Assembly (NCBI RefSeq): GCF_000013405.1
Contig: NC_007759.1
Coordinates: 2,419,001 to 2,483,000, forward strand
Source of the DNA: Syntrophus aciditrophicus SB
Lineage (GTDB): Bacteria; Desulfobacterota; Syntrophia; Syntrophales; Syntrophaceae
Length of the DNA stretch: 64,000 bases
Direction: 5' to 3'
Part shown: one piece after another, positions 49,736 to 58,172 of the stretch
How positions within the stretch are numbered: position 1 is the stretch's first letter
How the letters are laid out: each line of letters begins with the position of its first letter
Translations under genes and position numbers: made by a program
The notes under the pieces: model-generated
The model's input: the letters and a program-made list of their open reading frames with translations, nothing else
Told to the model about the DNA's origin: nothing
Databases searched by the model: none

Positions 49736-50659
49736 TCATCTCACCCCCTCTTGAATTCGGTCGGCCACAACGACGCCCATTTCAATCTGATCTTCGATCG
49801 CGCTGCTCAGGTCCGATCGGGCCGGAATGCAGACGGCCCCCCGCGAGGTCACGGATATGGAACAGCGCTTTATATCCATGGCAAGATCGAGCTTGGCCAG
49901 GATATTTGCCGTATCGAGGCAGGGAGCAAGAAATATGTGAGGCGTTTTCGAGAGATCGATCCCGTCGAAGGATTCCTTCAGACGGCCTCCCGCGCCCAGA
50001 AAGATTTCGGCGATGGAGGTCGCCTCCAGGATCTCGCAATCCCCAAGGCATCCCGATCCGGCCATCCTTCGCAGCAATTCATAGTCGGCATAGGAGGGCA
50101 AATCCTCTCCGAAAGTCCTTCGTCCGGAAAGGACAGCGATTCCGGGCGTTTCATACCCCAGCAGATGGCAGAGAAAAACGGCGTTCCGCAAAATCTCCAC
50201 CTTGGTCTTGAAATCCGGCCGGATATTGACTCCGGAATCCGTGAAGCCGACAAGATGATCGACCCCCGGAACCTCCCAGATGGAAACGACGGTGACTGTC
50301 ATGCCCGACGCGGCTTTCGCCTCCGCCCGAATGATCGAACGGTAGACATAGGAAGTGGTAATCTGGCCTTTACTGACAACGGAAACGTCCCCGGAAAAGA
50401 GCATGCCGATCCCCAGATCGGAAACGGTCTGCCGGTCGTGTTCGACAATCTGCTCAAACCTGGAAATATCGAAGCCAACCGTTTCCGCCACCCGCGCCAT
50501 CTTGTCCCTGTCCCCGATCAGGACAGGTTCGATGCATCCTTTTTCCCAGCTCCTTTTTACGGCAAGCATGAACTCTTCATCTTCAGGAGCGAGAACGGCA
50601 AGCTTTTTCGGCCCTTTTTCCAGTGCAAGTCGTGAAATGTCACTCAATGATCTGATCAT
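49736..50659 (-). CDS. Phosphate butyryltransferase-like protein (copy 2)
   Basis: A 307-residue relative of the gene product just downstream. It carries KKLAVLAPEDEEFMLAVKRS, GCIEPVLIGDRDKMARVAET, SVVSKGQITTSYVYRSIIRA, VDHLVGFTDSGVNIRPDFKT, AVLSGRRTFGEDLPSY, DGIDLSKTPHIFLAPCLDTA and a conserved C-terminal RGAVCIPARSDLSSAIEDQI. It diverges strongly from copy 1, so the two probably act on different acyl groups, or the second is a structural partner. Its stop lies one base from the start of copy 1. A broad phosphotransacylase role is the safe reading. Confidence 0.82.
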   Translation of the reverse strand: MIRSLSDISRLALEKGPKKLAVLAPEDEEFMLAVKRSWEKGCIEPVLIGDRDKMARVAETVGFDISRFEQIVEHDRQTVSDLGIGMLFSGDVSVVSKGQITTSYVYRSIIRAEAKAASGMTVTVVSIWEVPGVDHLVGFTDSGVNIRPDFKTKVEILRNAVFLCHLLGYETPGIAVLSGRRTFGEDLPSYADYELLRRMAGSGCLGDCEILEATSIAEIFLGAGGRLKESFDGIDLSKTPHIFLAPCLDTANILAKLDLAMDIKRCSISVTSRGAVCIPARSDLSSAIEDQIEMGVVVADRIQEGVR

Positions 50660-50840
50660 CCGGCACCTCCAAAAGTTTTCCGCATCGATTGAACAGTTCC
50701 TGGTTACAGAGAAGTCCGGTCGGACCTATGCTTCCCCACACAAAAAGACATCGCAAAAACAAATTTTTAAGGCAAAAACCTTCCCATTCAACCGTTATCC
50801 CGAAATCTTCACTCAGTTGAACATGACCTGCCGGCCGGCG

Positions 50841-51803
50841 TCATGCCGTGAGATGTCCCTGACCGGGGATAATCGTCGTTCCCGCCCTCCCCTCCAGCGC
50901 AGCTCCCATCCGCTCGGGAAGGGTGATGACGACCCGCCTTCCCCCGGCCTCGAGAAAGCGGATCGCCGCCTCGATCTTGGGTCCCATACTTCCCGGCGGA
51001 AAGTGACCCTCCTCATGGAATCTCCTGATATCCCGAAGCGTTACATGACCAATACCCTTCTGTTCTGCTTTGCCGAATTTGAGATAAACCCGCTCCACAT
51101 CCGTCAGAATGACGATGTTCTCCGCGCCGATTTCCGTAGCCAGTACGCTCGTCGTCAAGTCTTTGTCTATGACGGCGTCGATGCCCCGGAGCATTCCCTC
51201 GGATGTCTCCACCACCGGCACACCTCCACCGCCGGCGGCGATCACCACGACGCCTTCAAGTGCGAGCCGTTGAATGACGTCCTTCTCGATCACCCGTTTC
51301 GGCCTCGGTGAAGGCACCACCCGCCGATAGCCGCCGGCCTGCCCGACCAGCGTCCATCCCCTTTCCTTCCGCAGAACCTCCGCCTCCTCTTCCCGGTAGT
51401 AGGGACCGATGGGTTTGGTCGGGTGTGTAAAGGCCGGATCGTCAGCATCGACGACGACCTGAGTGATGATCGTCACCACCTCCTTGACTTCGCGGATCAT
51501 CATGAGTCGATTGTACAGGGTCTGCTGTATCATGAACCCGATTCCGCCCTCGGAATCGGCATCGGAGTAATAAAGCGGCATGGGAGGAATGGTGTTTCCC
51601 GCACACTCTCCCCGGATGACTATGTTTCCCACAATCGGCCCGTTGCCGTGGGTAATGACCACCTTGCGCCCCGAGGCAAGCATTCCGGCCACCTCGGCCA
51701 TGCAGGCATCGGCGTTGCGAAACTGTTCCTCGACGGTGCCCCGCTCACCGCGTCTCAGGATGGCATTGCCACCCAGGGAGATGATGCTGATGTTATTTCC
51801 CAT
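50841..51803 (-). CDS. arcC: Carbamate kinase
   Basis: A 320-residue amino-acid-kinase-fold enzyme with ISLGGNAILRRGERG at the N-terminus, VVITHGNGPIVGNIVIRGEC, VVVDADDPAFTHPTKPIGPY, RRVVPSPRPKRVIEKDVIQR, VVIAAGGGGVPVVE and IDAVIDKDLTTSVLATEI, all diagnostic. It makes ATP from carbamoyl phosphate and ADP, or runs in reverse. The ATG at 51803 is used; the frame opens nine bases earlier at a TTG. It overlaps the COG2403 GTPase gene by 11 bases. No arginine deiminase or ornithine carbamoyltransferase gene is adjacent, so the source of carbamoyl phosphate is not the usual arginine pathway, at least from this locus. Confidence 0.93.
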   Translation of the reverse strand: MGNNISIISLGGNAILRRGERGTVEEQFRNADACMAEVAGMLASGRKVVITHGNGPIVGNIVIRGECAGNTIPPMPLYYSDADSEGGIGFMIQQTLYNRLMMIREVKEVVTIITQVVVDADDPAFTHPTKPIGPYYREEEAEVLRKERGWTLVGQAGGYRRVVPSPRPKRVIEKDVIQRLALEGVVVIAAGGGGVPVVETSEGMLRGIDAVIDKDLTTSVLATEIGAENIVILTDVERVYLKFGKAEQKGIGHVTLRDIRRFHEEGHFPPGSMGPKIEAAIRFLEAGGRRVVITLPERMGAALEGRAGTTIIPGQGHLTA

Positions 51804-53118
51804 GCCCGACAAATTCCTCGATTGCGTGCTTCAGCCGTTTTTCCTCCGTTTCCTCGATTTCATAAGTCACCCGGACCGCGGGTTTCCGCAGGGCCAGCCG
51901 CCATTGAAGGTCCGCCGGCGTGGCGATCACGACGACATCACAGGGTGTCGCCTCGATGGTTTCCTTCAGTTCCTCCATCTGCCTCTCCGAGTAACCCATG
52001 GCGGGAAGAACCGTTTCGAGATGAGGATACTCCTGAAAGGTTACCCGGAGGGAGCCTTTCGCGTAAGGCCGGGGATCGGCAAACTCCGCGGCGCCTGCAT
52101 TTCTCGCTGCAATGACACCCGCTCCATAGGACATCCCCCCGTGGGTCAGCGTGGGACCATCCTCGACGACCAGCACACGTCTGCCCCGCAGGCTTTCGGC
52201 ATTGTCCAGGAAAACCGGGGAAGCTGTAAAAACAATCTTCGCCGTCGGATTCAGTTGCCGGATATTTTCTTCCACCGCCTCTACGGCTTCCGCCGTTGCG
52301 GTATCCACCTTGTTGATGACGGCAATATCGGCCCGGATCAGGTTGGCTTCCCCTGGATAAAAGGAAAGTTCGTGACCGGCCCGATGGGGATCAAAAACCA
52401 CGATTTCGAGGTTCGGCCGCAGGAACGGCAGGTCGTTGTTTCCCCCGTCCCATAAGAGGATATCGGCCTCTTCTTCGGCCTTCCGGACGATCTCTCCGTA
52501 ATCGACACCCGCATAGACGACGATCCCGGCGTTGACCAGCGGTTCGAACTCCTCGAGTTCCTCGATCGTACAATGGCAGGCCCGCGCGTCCGCCATGGAG
52601 CCGAACCGTTGCAGCCTCCCTTCCCGCAGATCCAGATAGGGCATGGGATGCCGCAGGACAACCGGCCTTTTGCCCAGTTCCTTGAGAAGGCGGGCGATAT
52701 AGCGCGTCACCCCGCTTTTGCCCGCCCCCGTCCGGACGGAGCAGACCGAGATCACCGGCCGGGACGAATCCAGCATGGTCCTTTCCGGCCCGAGGAGGAC
52801 AAAATCCGCACCCAAAGCAAGGCACAGGGAAGCCTTGTGCATGACATGCTCGTGGGAAACGTCGCTGTAAGCAAAGACAACCTGGTCGACGTGAAATTCC
52901 TGGATGAGATTCGCCAGTTCCTCTTCCGGCCTTATAGGGATGCCCTCGGGATAAAGAGGGCCGGCCAGTTCCGGAGGATAAAGCCTTCCGCCGATATTGG
53001 GAATCTGGGTTGCAGTGAAGGCAACGACCTCAAAATCAGCATTGTCCCGGCAGGTCATGTTGAAATTGTGAAAGTCCCTTCCGGCAGCGCCCATGATGAT
53101 CAATCGTTGTTTCTTCAT
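51793..53118 (-). CDS. COG2403 GTPase / cyclic-2,3-diphosphoglycerate-synthetase-like
   Basis: A 441-residue protein. The N-terminal half is Rossmann-like (RLIIMGAAGRDFHNFNM, VDQVVFAYSDVSHEHVMHKA). The C-terminal half holds a P-loop in the segment SVCSVRTGAGKSGVTRYIAR near residue 138, with LLWDGGNNDLPFLRPN, ADIAVINKVDTATAEAVEAV (the NKVD base-specificity motif) and GRRVLVVEDGPTLTHGGMSY. This is the COG2403 family, often annotated as cyclic 2,3-diphosphoglycerate synthetase from its archaeal relatives. Its real role in bacteria is unproven. It sits between carbamate kinase and an aminotransferase with overlaps at both ends, so the three form one operon. Confidence 0.85.
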   Translation of the reverse strand: MKKQRLIIMGAAGRDFHNFNMTCRDNADFEVVAFTATQIPNIGGRLYPPELAGPLYPEGIPIRPEEELANLIQEFHVDQVVFAYSDVSHEHVMHKASLCLALGADFVLLGPERTMLDSSRPVISVCSVRTGAGKSGVTRYIARLLKELGKRPVVLRHPMPYLDLREGRLQRFGSMADARACHCTIEELEEFEPLVNAGIVVYAGVDYGEIVRKAEEEADILLWDGGNNDLPFLRPNLEIVVFDPHRAGHELSFYPGEANLIRADIAVINKVDTATAEAVEAVEENIRQLNPTAKIVFTASPVFLDNAESLRGRRVLVVEDGPTLTHGGMSYGAGVIAARNAGAAEFADPRPYAKGSLRVTFQEYPHLETVLPAMGYSERQMEELKETIEATPCDVVVIATPADLQWRLALRKPAVRVTYEIEETEEKRLKHAIEEFVGHGK

Positions 53119-54395
53119 GCTGATTTCACGATCGCCTCCTCAAGAATGTCCAGCCCGTGGTCCATTTCCTCCCTCGTGATGACAAGCGGCGGAATCAGCC
53201 GGAGAATGTTCTTGTCCCCTCCACACTCAACAAGGAGAAGGCCGCGATCAAGGCAGGTCTTCATGATTTTCTCCACAGTCGCCCGGTCCGGCTCCTTCCC
53301 TTCCCGGACAAACTCCACCCCGATCATCAGTCCCCGTCCCCGCACGTCGCCGATTACGGGATGCCGATCCTTCATGGACTCCAGCCGTTCCAGGGCTTTA
53401 CTGCCCACGACGGCTGCATTCTCCAGGAGTCTCTCCTCTTCGATGACCCTGAGGGTCGCCGCTGCCGCACAGAGAGAGACCGGATTGCCGCCGAATGTCG
53501 TGCCATGCGTTCCCGGCGCCCAGCCATCCATGATCCTGCCCGATGACACGACGGCGCTCAGGGGCATGCCGTTCGCGATCCCCTTGGCCAGGGTCATGAT
53601 ATCGGGAACAATCCCGAAGTGTTCCGACGCGAACCATCTCCCCGTCCGGCCCATTCCCGACTGAACCTCGTCAAAAATGAGGAGGATTCCCTCCCGGTCG
53701 CAGAGTTTCCTGAGTTTTTTCAGATACCGGGCCGGCGGCACTACGTATCCCCCTTCTCCGAGCATCGGTTCGATGACGGCGCAGGCGATCTCTTCCGGAG
53801 CAATCAGCCGATTCAGCAGGGTTTCCACATGACCGAAACATTCCAGGCTGCACGTTTCCGGTTCCCGGCCAATGTCACAGCGGTAGCAGTACGGGTAAGG
53901 AGCGTGATATACGGAAGGAAGTAAAGGGGCGTACCGGTTCCGGTATTTCGCGTTCGATGCCGTCAGGGACAGCGCTCCGTACGTCCTTCCATGGAAGGCC
54001 CCGGAAAAGGCCAGAATGCCCTGCCGACCCGTGAAATACCGAGCGAGTTTGAGAGCCCCCTCGATGGCCTCCGCTCCGGAATTGCTGAAAAAAAACCGGT
54101 CAAGTCCCGGCGGCGTCACCTCCTTGAGTCTCTCCGGATATTCGGCAAGGGGCTCGTAATAGAACATGCACCCGGCATGCACCAGTTCCTCCGCCTGTTT
54201 TTTGATGGCCTCCACGATTTTCGGATGACTGTGCCCCACATTGGCAACGGCAAGACCGGAGGTAAAGTCAAGATACCGTTTGCCGTCGACCGACTCAAGA
54301 TAAACCCCATGGCCCCTTTTGACGACGATGTCGGAGTGGATAACCAGGGAGGGCGCCAGCAGCCTCTGCGTCCGCGTGACCAGATCTTCTCTCAT
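53115..54395 (-). CDS. Class III (ornithine/acetylornithine/GABA-type) aminotransferase
   Basis: A 426-residue PLP enzyme. Visible are GVYLESVDGKRYLDFTSGLA, SNSGAEAIEGALKLARYFTG, FSGAFHGRTYGALSLTASNA, the Asp in LLIFDEVQSGMGRTG, MTLAKGIANGMPLSAVV with the Schiff-base lysine in LAKGIAN, and GTHGTTFGGNPVSLCAAAAT. The insert PYPYCYRCDIGREPETCSLE is cysteine-rich and typical of the 4-aminobutyrate/2-oxoglutarate group, which makes a GabT-like role more probable than acetylornithine transamination. The ATG at 54395 has AGGGGGAGACA upstream. It is first in the operon with the COG2403 GTPase and carbamate kinase genes. Confidence 0.9.
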   Translation of the reverse strand: MREDLVTRTQRLLAPSLVIHSDIVVKRGHGVYLESVDGKRYLDFTSGLAVANVGHSHPKIVEAIKKQAEELVHAGCMFYYEPLAEYPERLKEVTPPGLDRFFFSNSGAEAIEGALKLARYFTGRQGILAFSGAFHGRTYGALSLTASNAKYRNRYAPLLPSVYHAPYPYCYRCDIGREPETCSLECFGHVETLLNRLIAPEEIACAVIEPMLGEGGYVVPPARYLKKLRKLCDREGILLIFDEVQSGMGRTGRWFASEHFGIVPDIMTLAKGIANGMPLSAVVSSGRIMDGWAPGTHGTTFGGNPVSLCAAAATLRVIEEERLLENAAVVGSKALERLESMKDRHPVIGDVRGRGLMIGVEFVREGKEPDRATVEKIMKTCLDRGLLLVECGGDKNILRLIPPLVITREEMDHGLDILEEAIVKSA

Positions 54396-54408
54396 TGTCT
54401 CCCCCTCT

Positions 54409-56208
54409 TTACTCATTCTCGTCCCACTGCAGGAATTTCCGTTCTCCTTCATAATCACCGATCAAGATCAATTCGGCATTTCGGCGAATCGGCATCTTCG
54501 GATCGGGATTGATCATCATGACCCCCTCCATCTTCATGGCAACGACGGAACAGGCTGTCCGCTCCCGGATTCCTGACTGGGCAAGGCTCTTACCCACAAG
54601 GGTTTCCGGTGCCTTGATACGGAAAATATTCAGCCCTTCGGCCAGCATCAGGGTTTCCTCGTTCTTCAGAAAATTAAAGATGGCATTGGCTCCCAGGGAA
54701 GAGTAGGACATCACGAAATCGGCGCCTGCACGATGCAGCGTGGACACGTTGCGGTCCAGGTTCGCCCGGCTGAGAAGCTGCATATCCGGCCTCAGACTCC
54801 GCATGTACTTCGTCAGGTAAATGTTCGTGGCATCGTCATGGGTCGTGATCACCGCTGCGGAAGCTTCCTCGATCCAGGCATTCTGAAGGGTCCGGATATC
54901 CGCGGCATCCCCTACGACATAATTCATTTCCTCCTGAAGCCTTCGGGGATTCTTCTCGATAATGAGGTAGGGCATGTCCCTCTCCTTGAACTGCTCCGCA
55001 ATGGTGCATCCCACCCGGCCGCCCCCGACGATGAGAACCGGGTTCGTGGAAAGCTGACAGATGTGATAAAAGGCGTAAATTTCGTCATAGGCGGCCAGAT
55101 TTTCCTCCGAACCCGCCAGAACCAGAACGCTGTTGCGACTGATCAGGCTTCCCGCATGGGGAATATCAAATTTGCCCCGTTCCCAGATCCCCACCACGGT
55201 CACCCCGAACTTTTCTCTCAGCGCGCTTTCCGCCAGGGTTTTCCCGACCAGAGGAGTGCCCAGGGCGGGAAACTCGGCAATGATCAACTCATCAAACCGG
55301 CTGATGATATTGGCCCGGCATTCGCCGCCTATCGTCCAAGTCGCCAGGGAACGCCCCAGCATGTCATACAGTTGCAGCACCTTCGAGCTTCCGGCCATCT
55401 GCAGGATGTCCTCGGAATAGGGAGAATCAGCGGTCGTGACGATCGGAACGGTCTCGCTCAGTTCGCGAACAGTGAAAGCGATATTCGTGTTGATCTCATC
55501 ACGGTTGGTCGCAACGATCAGGGCGGCCTGGTCGGCCCACACCTTTCGATAAGTCTCGGGATCGTCGATGTTCCCCACAGCTACGCGAAACCCCGCGTCG
55601 TAAAGCTGCAGAGCGCGCTGGAAGTCCTCCTCCAGAAGGACATAGTCCTGCCTGTGATCTTTCAGTTTTTCGATCAGGGCCACCGTCACCGGATCGTGGT
55701 GAGTGATGATTACGTGGTCTTTCGTTTCACGCGGCAGTTCACTGGGCGCCCGGTTTCTGGCTTCCGCCTCGATCCATGGTGCATAGAAAAACTTGATGAA
55801 GGTAAAGGGAAGCAGGGTGAGAATGAGGAAAACCCCCGACATAAGCACCAGTATGGAAAAAGCGCGCCCCAGATCCGATGAAAAGGTGATGTCTCCAAAA
55901 CCCAGGGTAGTCATTACCGTGAGCGTCCAGTAAAAACCTGTGATCCAGGAGTGCTCCCGCCCTTCATAGGCCATGAGAAAATGGAAGGCGACACTGAAAA
56001 ACGTGATCATGATGGCCAGGAAGAAAATGAATCGGATAAGCAACCGGATATTGCTTTTGGCACTCTCACCCTGAAAATAGGTGGTGAATACGGCCGGGCT
56101 TAACTTCAACGTTGACTCCCTGATTTTTGACACGCTGAGGCTCCCGGAAATATTCTCTACGAGAGCCGGCAAATTCTTGAAATGTCTGTTATATTGACAG
56201 GGCCCCAT
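54409..56208 (-). CDS. Ion channel with two RCK/TrkA domains
   Basis: A 599-residue inner-membrane protein. Two helices flank a pore loop with the selectivity filter TLGFGDITF at about residue 100-108, in place of the canonical TVGYGD of K+ channels. Two cytoplasmic RCK modules follow (HVIITHHDPVTVALIEKLKD; PVLIVGGGRVGCTIAEQFKE), each with a TrkA-C-like tail. The architecture is that of a ligand-gated K+ channel of the MthK/Kch type with doubled gating ring. The substitution of Tyr by Phe in the filter occurs in some channels and usually keeps K+ selectivity. It lies 13 bases upstream of the aminotransferase gene. A first ~45 residues outside the pore have no clear function. Confidence 0.88.
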   Translation of the reverse strand: MGPCQYNRHFKNLPALVENISGSLSVSKIRESTLKLSPAVFTTYFQGESAKSNIRLLIRFIFFLAIMITFFSVAFHFLMAYEGREHSWITGFYWTLTVMTTLGFGDITFSSDLGRAFSILVLMSGVFLILTLLPFTFIKFFYAPWIEAEARNRAPSELPRETKDHVIITHHDPVTVALIEKLKDHRQDYVLLEEDFQRALQLYDAGFRVAVGNIDDPETYRKVWADQAALIVATNRDEINTNIAFTVRELSETVPIVTTADSPYSEDILQMAGSSKVLQLYDMLGRSLATWTIGGECRANIISRFDELIIAEFPALGTPLVGKTLAESALREKFGVTVVGIWERGKFDIPHAGSLISRNSVLVLAGSEENLAAYDEIYAFYHICQLSTNPVLIVGGGRVGCTIAEQFKERDMPYLIIEKNPRRLQEEMNYVVGDAADIRTLQNAWIEEASAAVITTHDDATNIYLTKYMRSLRPDMQLLSRANLDRNVSTLHRAGADFVMSYSSLGANAIFNFLKNEETLMLAEGLNIFRIKAPETLVGKSLAQSGIRERTACSVVAMKMEGVMMINPDPKMPIRRNAELILIGDYEGERKFLQWDENE

Positions 56209-56497
56209 GCGGAAGCCCTGTTTATGACGATTTTTTAAGTATAGGCAAGGAAGATCAGCGTGTCAAGGCACAACACTTTTGACCGCGGCTGTGCATGCCG
56301 GAGAAGAACGCCCGCCGGACATCTTGTGGATATCTTATTTCCTGATCCCTGTCCCGGCTTTAACGCATGATTATCCGATTACTTTTTGAAGAAAAATAAA
56401 GGAACTTTAGCCTGGAATGTGCTACAGACCTACTCATTGGTTACCTCAAAGAAATCGCCCTGAGGCGCGACCTGAATGATCAAGGTGGAGAATACAG

Positions 56498-56983
56498 ATG
56501 AGACGATCTTTGAATAAGATGGCCGAAGAGTTCAGAATCTATTGGAGGCACTACATATTGCAGAGCCTCTTTGCCACGCTGGCTGTGTTTATCGTCCTTT
56601 ATTTGCTTACTCTGCAACACGCCATCATCATCGCTTCGATCGGCGCCACGGCTTTCATTGTTTTCACGATGCCGGACAATATAACCGCCCAGGCATGGAA
56701 CGTGATCGGTGGACATGTCGTGGGACTGTCCTGCGGATTTCTGTTTTCCCTGATTCCCCACCCCACGCTGATTCCTTCGCTTCTGGTCTATTCTCTCGCC
56801 GTCGGGACTTCGATCTTCACCATGGTTGTCACGGATACGGAGCATCCGCCGGCAGCCGGCACCGCTCTCGGAGTCGCCATAACCGGCATTTCCCTGCACG
56901 TATTTTGCGCGGTTACCCTGAGCATCATCCTGTTTTCAGTCATTCATCGATTCTTCAAACCTTATTTAAGAGATCTGACCTGA
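56498..56983 (+). CDS. HPP-family membrane protein
   Basis: A 161-residue protein with four predicted membrane helices and the hallmark DTEHPPAAGTALGVAITGIS near residue 115. HPP proteins are implicated in nitrite or anion transport in some organisms, but most are uncharacterised. The N-terminus (MRRSLNKMAEEFRIYWRHYI) is amphipathic and cytoplasmic. The gene is followed after 22 bases by the MFS transporter on the same strand and probably cotranscribed with it and the MOT1-type gene. Confidence 0.85.
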   Translation: MRRSLNKMAEEFRIYWRHYILQSLFATLAVFIVLYLLTLQHAIIIASIGATAFIVFTMPDNITAQAWNVIGGHVVGLSCGFLFSLIPHPTLIPSLLVYSLAVGTSIFTMVVTDTEHPPAAGTALGVAITGISLHVFCAVTLSIILFSVIHRFFKPYLRDLT

Positions 56984-57005
56984 AGGCGAATGAGGTTAAT
57001 ATGCA

Positions 57006-58172
57006 ATGCGAAGATTTAACTTCAAGATTCTCCTTCTTCTTTCTCTGGGCCATCTGGTAACGGATATCTATCAAGGGGCGCTGCCTGTTATACTGCCGTT
57101 CCTTAAAGAGAGCCTTTCCCTCTCCTACACCCTGACCGGCGTCATCCTGATGACGGCCAATTTCACCTCTTCCCTGATTCAGCCTCTGCTCGGCTTTCTA
57201 TCGGACAAACAGGACAAACCTCTCCTCCTGCCCCTGGGATGTTTCTGCTCCGGGCTCGGTTTATCCCTCCTGGCCATACCGTCAAGCTACATTGTCGTGC
57301 TCGGGCTGGTCGTTATCAGCGGACTCGGGGTTGCCTCCTATCATCCGGAAGGATATAAGACCGCCTATTATTTTACAGGGGAAAAACGGGCTACAGGAAT
57401 GGCCATATTTTCAGTGGGCGGAAATCTGGGATTCGCCCTGGGACCCCTGATCGCGATTTTCGTTGTTAAATATTTCGGTCTTTCCTCACTGCCTTTAATC
57501 ATGCTGCCTTCCCTGCTGTTCCCGGTAATCCTCTTTTTTTACTGGGATAAAATTACCTCAGGCAGGGTCGACAAAAAGCCCGCTCAGGAAACTCCTCATA
57601 AAATAGCCGGAACAACGTACTTATCCCTATTGATCCTCGTCGGCATCGTGATGATGCGCTCGTGGATTCAAATGGGGCTGATGAGTTACATTCCCTTTTA
57701 TTACATAGACTATCTCCAGGGGGATCCCCTTCATGCCGGGGCGCTCGTGTCCGTCTTTCTGATGGGCGGGGTTTTCGGCACACTGGGCGGCTCACCCCTG
57801 GCCGACCGCTGGGGACACCAGCGCTACCTGACCCTTTCCATGCTCCTGGCCTCCATCGTACTGCCCCTTATTTTCGTTGCCCGGGGCATTTTCCTGTTCG
57901 CCGTTCTCGGCCTTCTCGGCATGATCCTCATCTCCACCTTCACGGTCACCGTCGTCATGGCCCAACGTCTGCTGCCCCGCAATCTCGGGATTGCCTCCGG
58001 GCTGATGGTCGGCTTCGCCATTGGAGCGGGCGGCTTCTGTGTCACGCTGCTCGGAGTGATCGCCGATTCCTTCGGGGTGCCCTTCGCTCTGAAATCCATA
58101 GCGATTCTTCCTTTCATCGGGTTTCTTCTCAGCTTGTCTCTAAAATATCAAAGGACTCCCGACAGAATATGA
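57006..58172 (+). CDS. MFS transporter, fosmidomycin-resistance (Fsr) type
   Basis: A 388-residue protein with 12 predicted membrane helices of the major facilitator superfamily. The N-terminus LLLSLGHLVTDIYQGALPVI and the loop LGFLSDKQDKPLLLPLG match the Fsr subgroup; GLGVASYHPEGYKTAYYF is also characteristic. Fsr exports fosmidomycin in E. coli, but natural substrates are unknown. Its stop codon overlaps the start of the MOT1-type transporter (ATGA), so translation is coupled. Confidence 0.87.
   Translation: MRRFNFKILLLLSLGHLVTDIYQGALPVILPFLKESLSLSYTLTGVILMTANFTSSLIQPLLGFLSDKQDKPLLLPLGCFCSGLGLSLLAIPSSYIVVLGLVVISGLGVASYHPEGYKTAYYFTGEKRATGMAIFSVGGNLGFALGPLIAIFVVKYFGLSSLPLIMLPSLLFPVILFFYWDKITSGRVDKKPAQETPHKIAGTTYLSLLILVGIVMMRSWIQMGLMSYIPFYYIDYLQGDPLHAGALVSVFLMGGVFGTLGGSPLADRWGHQRYLTLSMLLASIVLPLIFVARGIFLFAVLGLLGMILISTFTVTVVMAQRLLPRNLGIASGLMVGFAIGAGGFCVTLLGVIADSFGVPFALKSIAILPFIGFLLSLSLKYQRTPDRI

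Noticed and set aside
53115-54395. Acetylornithine aminotransferase of arginine biosynthesis (argD)
   Set aside because: Fold and length fit, but the cysteine-rich insert and the catabolic neighbours favour a GABA- or other omega-amino-acid enzyme; no arginine genes are adjacent.
54733-55881. Plus-strand open frame of 382 codons
   Set aside because: Complement of the RCK channel gene, without protein-like hydrophobic pattern or ribosome site.
57662-58168. Extended N-terminus of the MOT1-type transporter
   Set aside because: The extension is an out-of-phase reading of the MFS gene; the ATG at 58169 starts the MOT1 signature.
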